DNA from: Chloroflexi bacterium AL-N1
GTDB taxonomy: Bacteria; Chloroflexota; Chloroflexia; Chloroflexales; Roseiflexaceae
DNA: 64,000 nt
Direction of reading: 5' to 3'
Assembly (NCBI GenBank): GCA_013122435.1
Contig: WYDT01000012.1
Location: 62,001-126,000 of the forward strand
The notes below the pieces were generated by a model. The model searched no databases, was not told where the DNA came from, and saw nothing but the letters and a program-made list of their open reading frames with translations. The translations under genes and the position numbers were made by a program. Below are positions 16,800 through 24,824 of the stretch, piece by piece. Within the stretch, counting starts at the first letter, position 1; each line of letters starts with the position of its first letter.

Positions 16800-19673
16800 A
16801 TGCATAGGACAAGTTTTGGTTATTGGCTCAAACAATATCGCAAAACTGCAGATCTCACACAATGTGCCTTGGCCCAACAAGTAGGGTGTACCGTTGAAGC
16901 AATCCGCAAAATTGAGGCCAATAAACTTCGGCCATCTCGACGGCTTGCAGAACGTCTGGCGACCTCCCTCTGCATCCCCGATAAAGATCGCACCACATTT
17001 TTGCAACTTGCTCGATCTCATCCAAATCAAGCCTTGCAAGATACGTTTCCTGACCTACCCACTTTCAACCATTTATCAATCTCCCCCAAGTATCACATAC
17101 CTATTCCGCCAACATCACTGATTGGGCGAGCAGATACTATAGCTGATATTCACAGGCTACTTGGGCGTGATAATCTCAGGTTGTTGACCTTGACTGGAGC
17201 TCCTGGTATTGGTAAAACGCGGCTTGCGCTACAATTGGCACACGAAGTTGCCCCGACCTTTGCCCATGGAGTAATCTTTGTTCCATTATCATCAATCAAT
17301 GATGCTGGTCTGGTTATGACCACTATTGCTCAAACACTGGATATTGGTGATAGTGGTCATCAACCTTTGCTGGAAACACTGATCACTTTTTTAAGAGATA
17401 AGCAAATGTTACTAGTGCTCGACAACTTTGAACATATTCTTGAGGCAACATCAACACTGAGCACTCTGCTTCAACAGGTACCCCTCATCAAATTACTGGT
17501 AACCAGCCGTGTATCGTTACGTATTTCAGGTGAACACATCTACGTTGTTCACCCTCTCCCTCTTCCTGATACAACTATAGCGAGTCCGGCAGAGCTACAA
17601 ACATATGCAGTGATAGATCTTTTTGTCCAGCGTGCCCAATCGACCAAGCCCGATTTTGCCTTAACTCAGGATAATGCTGCCGAATTAGCCACGATTTGTG
17701 CTCGACTGGATGGCATCCCACTGGCGATTGAACTCGCTGCGGCCCGCAGCAAGCTGCTGACACCACGCGCCCTACTGCGACGTCTTGATCAATGCCTTGT
17801 GCTTTTGACAGATGGTGCTGTCGATATGCCTGCACGTCATCAAACGTTATGCCGTGCAATTGCCTGGAGTTACGATCTGCTTGATCCGGATCATCAAGCA
17901 TTGTTTCGTTGCCTTGGGGTCTTTATGAATGGATGCACACTCACAGCCATTATGGCTGTGGTACATATCGATATTGCACAAGAGGTGAACCGCAACACGA
18001 CGTCCGTTGACACACCAACCGAAATGCAATGGCTTGATCAAATGACAACGTTAGTCCATCATAATCTGGTCCAACAGATCACGGATATTGATGAAGAACC
18101 ACGTTTCGTCATGCTTGAGACCATTCGGTCATATGCACTCGATCGATTGTATGCAGCAGACGAAATCGAACAGTTACAGTACCAACACGCCCTGTACTAT
18201 CTCCAACTGGCTGAAACAACCGAACAACATCTCAAGGGTGCAAACCAGGCTATCTGGCTACATAAAATGGATGTAGAATACAGTAATCTTAGAACAGCCC
18301 TAGCATGGAGTCTTACCCCAACGGGTGATCGAGAGCTTGGGACACGCATTGCATCGGCACTATGGTTGTTCTGGAATATCCGTGGACACTTAAATGAAGG
18401 GCGGTCGTGGTTTACTCGTGTGCTTGAATCTCAGCATGAGGTAGCGCCTCAGGTCCGTATTGTAGCATTAGCACGCGCAAGCTGGCTGGCACGTCAACAG
18501 GGTGATTACCCACAGGTGGCCATTTTAGCTAACGAAAGCTTGGCTTTAGCACGCACATTAGGTGACCACACAAGTGAAGGACTCTCCCTCTGCATGCTCG
18601 GTCTGGAAGCCTATCGACGCGGTGATAGTACAACTGCTCTTGCATTACTCGAGGAAAGCTTCTCTCTATTTCGCATGCTCGAAGACCCTCATCACATGGC
18701 TGAAACAGCCCATTGTCTTGGTACTATTACCGTATTTCAGAAGAGCCTTATAGAATCGATACCATATTTTGAAGAAGAGTTAGCTATTAACACCGTATCT
18801 GGACATGAATATGGTCTGTTGTGGGCCAATCATGCATTGGGAATGGTAGCGTCTGGTCAAGGAAATTACGATAGAGCCATCGCTTACTATAATTCCAGTC
18901 TTAAATATGCACGTACTTTGCAGTATACCCATGGAGTAGCGATTGTATTGAACGGACTGGGAGAAATTGCGCGAGCTAAGAAAGATTATCAGAACGCCGA
19001 GCGCTACTATACTGAAAGTTTGCTACTCTTCCAGAAACTCGGCCATAAGACTGGCGAATCATTAGCTCGAATGAATCTGGGCTCGACATTAATCCATTTA
19101 GATAAGCTCCAGCAATCAATTACTTGCTTTACGGAAATATTAGTTTCACAAGACAAATATGGGCAACATCAAACGATTACATCTCACTGCCTCACTGGAC
19201 TCGCAAGGATCGCCTGTATTCAAGGTCAACACATCACAGCTACCCGATTGTTTGCCACGGTTACGCATCTTTTAGAAGAGAGCAGCGAAAATATGGAGTC
19301 CTTAGATCAACAAGATTTTGATGAAAGTCTGGCCATGGCACAAGATCAGCTTGATCCCACGACCTTTGATGCTGAGTGGCAAGCTGGCTATGCATTGAGT
19401 ACCCCTCAGGCTGTGGCTGAGGCACTGAATGTAGCATCTCTGGTCCAATCCCCAACTACTGAGGAACGGCTTTTTCCCATAAGTGATTTAACAAAACGTG
19501 AAATGGAAGTCTTGCGTCTGGTCGCAAGAGGGTTAACCAACAAGGCAGTCGCCGAGCAACTCATTATCAGTCCACGTACAGTTAATGCCCATCTAAATGC
19601 TGTTTATACCAAAATAGGTATATCCTCACGTTATGCTGCCATTCGTTTTGCCATAGAACAGGGTATTGCATAA
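16800..19673 (+). CDS. Giant regulator: XRE HTH - NB-ARC ATPase - TPR - LuxR HTH
   Basis: 957 residues from ATG 16800 (GGGAG 8 bases upstream; upstream ATGs at 16773 and 16779 have no such site). Residues about 5-60 form an XRE-type helix-turn-helix (LTQCALAQQVGCTVEAIRKI). A STAND/NB-ARC ATPase follows, with P-loop GAPGIGKTRLAL at about 132-143, Walker B LLVLDNFEH, GLPL-equivalent DGIPLAIELAAAR. Residues about 440-830 hold TPR-like helices. The end is a LuxR/GerE domain (LTKREMEVLRLVARGLTNKA). It would act as a cytoplasmic signal-integrating switch; no target is known. Its A+T-rich surroundings and broken neighbours suggest acquired DNA. Confidence 0.9.
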   Translation: MHRTSFGYWLKQYRKTADLTQCALAQQVGCTVEAIRKIEANKLRPSRRLAERLATSLCIPDKDRTTFLQLARSHPNQALQDTFPDLPTFNHLSISPKYHIPIPPTSLIGRADTIADIHRLLGRDNLRLLTLTGAPGIGKTRLALQLAHEVAPTFAHGVIFVPLSSINDAGLVMTTIAQTLDIGDSGHQPLLETLITFLRDKQMLLVLDNFEHILEATSTLSTLLQQVPLIKLLVTSRVSLRISGEHIYVVHPLPLPDTTIASPAELQTYAVIDLFVQRAQSTKPDFALTQDNAAELATICARLDGIPLAIELAAARSKLLTPRALLRRLDQCLVLLTDGAVDMPARHQTLCRAIAWSYDLLDPDHQALFRCLGVFMNGCTLTAIMAVVHIDIAQEVNRNTTSVDTPTEMQWLDQMTTLVHHNLVQQITDIDEEPRFVMLETIRSYALDRLYAADEIEQLQYQHALYYLQLAETTEQHLKGANQAIWLHKMDVEYSNLRTALAWSLTPTGDRELGTRIASALWLFWNIRGHLNEGRSWFTRVLESQHEVAPQVRIVALARASWLARQQGDYPQVAILANESLALARTLGDHTSEGLSLCMLGLEAYRRGDSTTALALLEESFSLFRMLEDPHHMAETAHCLGTITVFQKSLIESIPYFEEELAINTVSGHEYGLLWANHALGMVASGQGNYDRAIAYYNSSLKYARTLQYTHGVAIVLNGLGEIARAKKDYQNAERYYTESLLLFQKLGHKTGESLARMNLGSTLIHLDKLQQSITCFTEILVSQDKYGQHQTITSHCLTGLARIACIQGQHITATRLFATVTHLLEESSENMESLDQQDFDESLAMAQDQLDPTTFDAEWQAGYALSTPQAVAEALNVASLVQSPTTEERLFPISDLTKREMEVLRLVARGLTNKAVAEQLIISPRTVNAHLNAVYTKIGISSRYAAIRFAIEQGIA

Positions 19674-20056
19674 GGTAATATATTTCAGTTTCTCTACACA
19701 CAATCGACAATACATATCTCTCTCATCATATTATTTTGAGAGATACCCTAATCAATTATAGATAGTCTATATCCTCATTGCAAACCGGAGAAGAAAGCAG
19801 TACAAAAATCAGCACTTATCATTTTAACTAATTTTTTCGTCACAATGAAAGTGTGATTTTACAGAGACAGTCCATGGATGTAGGTACATTAAATAGGTAA
19901 TTTTAACAATACCTCAGAATCACCTCTTTGTATAGTATAGAACTACACAAATGTCTGCAGACAACATAATCAAATACATCACTAATCGGCCATTATCACA
20001 CATAAAGCCTAGAATATCGTCGGATTCTATTTTAATATCATATCAGAAGGTATACT
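19674..20056. other. Gene-free A+T-rich spacer
   Basis: 383 bases with no convincing ORF. The only structure noticed is a short hairpin, TCACA at 19840-19844 and TGTGA at 19852-19856. The last 20 bases hold the AGAAGG ribosome site of the next gene. Confidence 0.5.
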
Positions 20057-20353
20057 ATGCGTCTCTTACATAAAATTATCTCGGTAAGTGGAACCAGTGC
20101 ACGGCTGATCTATGCCATGCTTGCTCCAGTTCAGTCGGTCCAGGCAGCCACCTGCTGTTCTGCTGGGATAATCACGATTAATAGTGGAGGGGGGGCAGAA
20201 CCGACCAGTTATGCCTATGGACACACGCATCGAACAGGAAATCATGATGTCCGCTACATTTACAGCAATGGTGTTTGGGAATGCTGGGCAGATAATAACG
20301 GAGGGTCAGATGGTGATACCCGTGATACATTCTATGGATTTAGACAATGTTAA
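20057..20353 (+). CDS. Small secreted Cys-containing protein
   Basis: 98 residues. AGAAGG lies about seven bases ahead of the ATG. The N-terminus has basic residues, a modestly hydrophobic stretch (LIYAMLAPVQSVQA) and a likely signal-peptidase site AxA before ATCCSAG. The mature part of about 68 residues is rich in Gly, Asn, Asp and Tyr, with Cys at its start (two adjacent), in NGVWECWADNN and as the final residue, so disulphides are plausible. No family recognised. Its stop overlaps the next gene, and an ABC-exporter remnant lies downstream, so a bacteriocin-like or secreted effector role is possible but unproven. Confidence 0.55.
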   Translation: MRLLHKIISVSGTSARLIYAMLAPVQSVQAATCCSAGIITINSGGGAEPTSYAYGHTHRTGNHDVRYIYSNGVWECWADNNGGSDGDTRDTFYGFRQC

Positions 20354-20874
20354 TTCTCCGGCAGAATACTGTCTGTCAGCTTATATACGTAGTGGCACTC
20401 TATAGTATAAGTGTTGTTATGACAACTTGCCATAGCAACGGAGGACAGACAGAGCAATCCGTCCTTCCCAGAACAATACCAACCACCATAGTCCATCTTG
20501 CAAACATGAAAATTGGATGGTGTCTGGCAAGCCCAACTTTTGCCGAACCCACCTTAACTACTGTGGATCGCGTCGACTGTGAAATGCCTCATCTGGTAGA
20601 AGTGTTTGCTCTTGTGGATCGGCAGGAAACTATGACCGCCCCTTATCCCGGAACCACCGCAGTTCAGGAGTTTCTGCGAGACACATGTGACCAGGCATAT
20701 GAGGAGCAATTTCAGGTTGCATCGATTGATCACGGTTTAGGTATTGCGATTCTCGCTCCACCGACAGAATCTTTCTGGTTACAGAGTGATGGCATGATTC
20801 GCTGTGGGGTGTTTCCCTTGACTTTAAAAGCCGAGGCTGGACCTTTCTTGAAATGTTACCAATCCGAAACGTAA
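20347..20874 (+). CDS. Septum_form-domain protein, probably membrane-attached
   Basis: 175 residues; ATG overlaps the previous stop (ATGTTAA), so translation is likely coupled. Residues 10-27 are hydrophobic and end in VVMTTC, a poor lipobox, so the protein may be a lipoprotein or have an anchor. The rest has the Septum_form signature: KIGWC, then VDCEMPHLVEVFALV, a helix with C in DTCDQAYEEQF, a W in ESFWLQSDGMIRCGVF. Cys pairs are as in that family of actinobacterial and Chloroflexota extracytoplasmic proteins. Function of the domain is poorly known. Confidence 0.6.
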   Translation: MLILRQNTVCQLIYVVALYSISVVMTTCHSNGGQTEQSVLPRTIPTTIVHLANMKIGWCLASPTFAEPTLTTVDRVDCEMPHLVEVFALVDRQETMTAPYPGTTAVQEFLRDTCDQAYEEQFQVASIDHGLGIAILAPPTESFWLQSDGMIRCGVFPLTLKAEAGPFLKCYQSET

Positions 20875-20981
20875 ATACATCCAGCATTATGACATCCAAC
20901 TGTCATAACAGATATCAATTGTGACAGTTAGGTGTAGAACAGAGATACAATTTGTCTATGCTTCTTCAATGACAATACCAT

Positions 20982-21188
20982 CGCTTTACAGAATTGGTCG
21001 CAGACCGCACAAGCGTTTTGATCTTGCACCACTTTAGCACAGTACGTATGGCTGATCTGATTGCAGGCATAGAAAATGGGCAGATTACCGAGTATGGTTC
21101 ACATGAGGTGTTAATGGCATCGGATCGCACATACGCCAGACTCTATAAGATGCAAGCAGAGAATTATATGCTTGAGCCATCTTTATAA
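20982..21188 (+). pseudogene. C-terminal remnant of an ABC exporter ATPase
   Basis: About 68 residues in frame from 20982, beginning RFTELVADRTSVLI and continuing HHFSTVRMADLI, then ENGQITEYGSHEVLMA. This is the D-loop/H-loop to C-terminus stretch of ABC exporters of the peptide/lantibiotic type; the switch His is in LHHFSTV. A TGA lies immediately upstream, and the P-loop, signature motif and membrane domain are absent, so this is debris from a larger deletion. Confidence 0.75.
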
Positions 21189-21309
21189 CACTGCGCTTTA
21201 TCTGATTATAGTACTGAAGAGGAGTACACCTGTTCAATCAATACCGCATATCCTTGAGCAAATCAGGGAATGAGTATCAGATGTGCAGGGATTGTGTAAT
21301 CGTAGAAAC

Positions 21310-22158
21310 TTATGCGTTAACATCGCCAGCAGTGATCGTATGGAGATCCCCCTGTGTATCACGCAAAAGCAGCGACCCATCTGAGTCAACTTCCTCCGCG
21401 ACGCCTTCTATATCACGACGAGATGTTTTCACGGTTACGGTCTGTCCAAGGGTTGTTAGCCGATTACGCCAACTTTGAAAGAGACTATCTTTGGCTCCCT
21501 GACGAAGTGCAATATAATGTGTATCAAAGCTGGTCAGGAAAGCACCAAGTAAGGCATATCTATCTACAGATTGTGCCGCAGCAGCATTCACGCTTGTTGC
21601 AACATGCGACAGATCGCGACCGTCAACAACACCAGTTGGCGACCACGAAACATTGACACCGATACCCATAATAACCCTCTTGATAACATCATTGGAGAGA
21701 TCCATTTCGCTCAAAATGCCAGCAGCTTTACGCAGTGCTGGTCCACTAGCAGTGGCAACCGGAAGCATCAGGTCATTGGGCCATTTGAGTGCCGCACTTA
21801 ACGAGGCTGTCTGTTCAATTGCTTCACACAATGCTACACCAGCAAGCATGGTCAGCATAAATGCCTGTTGCGGAGAAAGCCATGTGGGTCGCAGCAGTAA
21901 TGAGAAGAGCAGATTGCTCTTCGGCGGCGCGATCCAGCCTCGGCCTGATCGACCACGTCCGGCAACCTGCTCTTCTGTAACGACCACTAATCCTTCAGCG
22001 TTGTCATCCAGGTCGTAGTCCTTGATGACATCATTTGTTGAGCCCACACGCTCGTATTGGTATACAGTATGACCAATGACGGTAGTCGCTAAATTCAGCG
22101 GCAGAATAGTGGGGTGTAGGGTAGTGTGATTGATCCGCTTTGAGTGGGCGTATGTCAT
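21310..22158 (-). CDS. birA: Biotin-[acetyl-CoA-carboxylase] ligase, catalytic-only form
   Basis: 282 residues. The core motifs are present: YERVGSTNDVIKDY, then GRGRSGRGWIAP (biotinyl-AMP loop), LKWPNDLML, and the C-terminal SH3-like domain ending with GDLHTITAGDVNA. There is no N-terminal helix-turn-helix, so this is the monofunctional class without repressor activity. It biotinylates the carrier protein of acetyl-CoA carboxylase in the cytoplasm. Confidence 0.93.
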   Translation of the reverse strand: MTYAHSKRINHTTLHPTILPLNLATTVIGHTVYQYERVGSTNDVIKDYDLDDNAEGLVVVTEEQVAGRGRSGRGWIAPPKSNLLFSLLLRPTWLSPQQAFMLTMLAGVALCEAIEQTASLSAALKWPNDLMLPVATASGPALRKAAGILSEMDLSNDVIKRVIMGIGVNVSWSPTGVVDGRDLSHVATSVNAAAAQSVDRYALLGAFLTSFDTHYIALRQGAKDSLFQSWRNRLTTLGQTVTVKTSRRDIEGVAEEVDSDGSLLLRDTQGDLHTITAGDVNA

Positions 22159-22233
22159 ATCAGCGCTCGTGTGATAGTTTCCTGAAAGGATACGGTATTA
22201 TATCACACACGCTGAAGGAAACAGAACCAATAC

Positions 22234-22533
22234 CTACCTACCATGCTCACGTGCCAATCGCTCACGCACCATTTCCCGCAGGTTATTACTTGCTGCAAAA
22301 CTAGGTGTTTTGGTGGCTGGAATAACCATTGGTTCACGTGTTTGTGGATTCACCCCACGACGTTCCCGCCGCTCACGCAGTTCGAATGTTCCGAAGCCAG
22401 TCAATACAACTTTCTCACCGCTCGCCAGACTTTGTGAAATAAGATCCAGCGCTGCTTCGACAACTTGACGTGACGTCTTTTTGGTCGTACCGGTTTGCTC
22501 GGCTATCCGAGCAATGAAGTCTATCTTTTGCAT
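22234..22533 (-). CDS. hup: HU-family nucleoid DNA-binding protein
   Basis: 99 residues. The family signature GFGTFELRERRERRGVNPQT is followed by PATKTPSFAASNNLREMV, i.e. the DNA-embracing beta arms and the C-terminal helix. N-terminal dimerisation helices are DFIARIAEQTGTTKKTSRQV. It should bend and compact DNA as a homodimer. GGAGGGA precedes the ATG. It lies just upstream of birA on the same strand (76-base gap). Confidence 0.95.
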   Translation of the reverse strand: MQKIDFIARIAEQTGTTKKTSRQVVEAALDLISQSLASGEKVVLTGFGTFELRERRERRGVNPQTREPMVIPATKTPSFAASNNLREMVRERLAREHGR

Positions 22534-22570
22534 TTGATCCCTCCAGATAATGCAAATTGCTGTTTATATA

Positions 22571-22599
22571 CCATTACATCATTTTTTAGTGCTTGTCAA
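22571..22599 (-). promoter_or_regulatory. Promoter of the HU gene
   Basis: Minus-strand TTGACA at 22594-22599, 17-base spacer, TAATGG at 22571-22576; about 40 bases before the HU start codon. The -35 is perfect, the -10 moderate. Confidence 0.5.
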
Positions 22600-22780
22600 G
22601 CCATGAAAGGCTACAATAGCTCTTTTTAGTTAAAATATTCGTAATAGTCGTGTAAAAATCCGAAAATATTAGGCATAATAGTGTTATAAAGTAATAGCTA
22701 CAAATGTATCCATCAAGAAATGGATACGCATAGCAATATAACGTAACAAAAATTATTCGCATGTAAAAATGGGGAAAGCT

Positions 22781-23377
22781 ATGGATAAGCAGACATTACA
22801 CGCCTATGAGCAGAACGCACCACTTCGATGTGAGCGCTATCGTCTAATCTTACCAACAGAGATATTACAACATGCCCTTACGCTGTTTCATCACGGAAAA
22901 GAGACTGCTGATATTGGATGTGGGAGTGGACGGGATGTGCACTGGCTCAATACGAGGAGCTTTCCTACTGTTGGCTACGATGCCTCACCTACGATGCGTA
23001 CGGAAGCACGTCAAGCATATCCAACTATCGATGTACGTACAGCAGTCCTACCGCACCTCAGCGAGATTCCTGACTGTACCTACTACAATGTTTTATCTAT
23101 CGCTACAATCATGCATCTCACCCAGAACGATATACCTACCGCACTCCACCACCTCGCCCGCATCTTACATACAAATGGACGGTTGCTACTATCCTACCGA
23201 TCCAGTTCAGAGTATAACGAACGCGAAGCCGATGGACGTTTGTTTACAGCGCTCTCAACAACAACATGTACTGCAATGCTTGAGGCAGCCGGTTTCTGTA
23301 TCAATACCACATCAGAACAGCATGATCCATATCGTGAGCGGATTCGCTGGTTCATTTTCCTGGCCACACGCCAATAG
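22781..23377 (+). CDS. Class I SAM-dependent methyltransferase
   Basis: 198 residues from ATG 22781 (GGGGA six bases upstream); ATG 22769 is the alternative. Motif I TADIGCGSGRDVHWL near residue 45, GYDASPTMRTEA next, VLSIATIMHLTQNDIP and LARILHTNGRLLLSYRSS. The closing RIRWFIFLATR resembles small bacterial methyltransferases of unknown target. Divergent from the HU/birA pair and convergent with the following aminotransferase. Confidence 0.8.
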   Translation: MDKQTLHAYEQNAPLRCERYRLILPTEILQHALTLFHHGKETADIGCGSGRDVHWLNTRSFPTVGYDASPTMRTEARQAYPTIDVRTAVLPHLSEIPDCTYYNVLSIATIMHLTQNDIPTALHHLARILHTNGRLLLSYRSSSEYNEREADGRLFTALSTTTCTAMLEAAGFCINTTSEQHDPYRERIRWFIFLATRQ

Positions 23378-23453
23378 CACCACAACGTGATTGGTAGTAG
23401 TTTATCATGCTTGCATACCACACCCAACCTAAGATGACACGAGCCTACCACAA

Positions 23454-24650
23454 TTACATTTCACGCAAAGCAGCCCCGATATGAGCAATGCCCTCGACAA
23501 TCTGTTCGCTGGGCAAAAAGCTGAAGGCCAAGCGAAAGGCATCATTGCCCTGACCATTGGCGAAGCACCGCGTCCCCGGTAAAAAAGTGCTACCTCGTTG
23601 TTCGGCACGCATGAGTAAGTTGGCGACATCTACACCCTGGGGTAACTCACACCATACGTAGAATCCACCATCAGGCCGTATCACCCGTACTTCGGTGGGG
23701 AATTCGCGCCCAATTGCATCGAGCATAAGTTGACACTTGTTGTGATAATGTGTGGTGAGTTTCTGAATGTGTTGTGCTAAACGCCCATCTGCACAGTAAT
23801 TCGCTACCACACGCGTCAAGAAGGGGCCACTTGATCCTTCAACCTTAAACATTCCCAGACGTTCAATAATTGCAGGATGAGCATAGGCCCACCCCATACG
23901 CAGGCCAGGTGCCAGAATCTTGGAGAATGAACTGATATAAATAACCCGATCATCATGATCGAGTGATGTCAGCGTAGGCAATGCCTCCCCCGCAAACCGC
24001 AGATCGCCGTAGGGATCATCTTCGACAATCAGCGTATCGTATGTTGCACTTAACGCTAACAAACGTTTCCTTTGCACAAGCGGCATGGTGGTTCCGGTTG
24101 GATTATGAAAGGTTGGTATGGTGTAAATAAACTTAGGACGGATCTGTTGTGTATGTAATTCATCAAGAACCGTCTCTAATGCATCAAGATTCATTCCGAA
24201 GTCATCAGTTGGCACCATGATAAGACGCGCACCCGCATCGGCAAAGGAGCGCACCGCCCCCATAAACGATGGCCCTTCAATAACAACCACATCGCCCGGC
24301 TCCACAAACACGCGTGGCAACAACGCAAGCAACTGACTTGACCCATAACTGATGAGTACATTGTCCTCATGAGCAAACACTCCCTGCGAATGCAGTTTAG
24401 CAATGATTTGATCACGTAGCTCAACAAAGTCCATCCCATAATTGAGTGCCGCATCTGCATCTGTAGCCAGAACAGCCGCGCTCGCCGCGGCAATATCCTC
24501 GCGGGGGAAGAGCGCCGGATCAGCAAACCCAAAGGTAAAACTAATGAGTGATGAATGTCCCTGCCGAGCTGCGTTATAGATTGGTGGAAGAACCTGTTGT
24601 GCACGTTTGGCAAAAAGCTCGTGTATATGAGGAGACAATACTGTAGTCAT
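23454..24650 (-). CDS. PLP-dependent aminotransferase (class I/II, 2-aminoadipate-type)
   Basis: 398 residues from ATG 24650; a GTG at 24668 would add six. Fold-type I motifs: SFTFGFADPALFP near the N-terminus, YGSSQLLALLPRVF, GPSFMGAVRSF, TIPTFHNPTGTTM, EDDPYGDLRF and SFSKILAPGLRMGW, where the Lys binds PLP. This pattern is that of the LysN/MocR-C-terminal-like aminotransferases. The amino donor and acceptor cannot be assigned from sequence; no pathway partner is adjacent. Confidence 0.88.
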   Translation of the reverse strand: MTTVLSPHIHELFAKRAQQVLPPIYNAARQGHSSLISFTFGFADPALFPREDIAAASAAVLATDADAALNYGMDFVELRDQIIAKLHSQGVFAHEDNVLISYGSSQLLALLPRVFVEPGDVVVIEGPSFMGAVRSFADAGARLIMVPTDDFGMNLDALETVLDELHTQQIRPKFIYTIPTFHNPTGTTMPLVQRKRLLALSATYDTLIVEDDPYGDLRFAGEALPTLTSLDHDDRVIYISSFSKILAPGLRMGWAYAHPAIIERLGMFKVEGSSGPFLTRVVANYCADGRLAQHIQKLTTHYHNKCQLMLDAIGREFPTEVRVIRPDGGFYVWCELPQGVDVANLLMRAEQRGSTFLPGTRCFANGQGNDAFRLAFSFLPSEQIVEGIAHIGAALREM

Positions 24651-24729
24651 ATGATGTATACCTATCACTGATTATGTGTTGGATGGATAAGACATTACTC
24701 AAGTATACCAAATATGATGCTATGTAGTG

Positions 24730-24758
24730 TTGTTTCAAGATCAAACTTCGACTATACT
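24730..24758 (+). promoter_or_regulatory. Candidate promoter for the serine-hydrolase lipoprotein
   Basis: TTGTTT (24730-24735), 17-base spacer, TATACT (24753-24758), about 65 bases ahead of the chosen ATG 24825. Confidence 0.4.
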
Positions 24759-24824
24759 ATAGCACTGCCCGCAGCGCTGCAGGGGGCTACAATCTATCTC
24801 GACCTAGAGCAAGGAATGAACTGT

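Noticed and set aside
19840..19856. TCACA-N7-TGTGA as a CRP site
   Set aside because: Arms are in the reverse order of the CRP consensus (TGTGA-N6-TCACA) and there is no promoter close by; kept only as a small hairpin.
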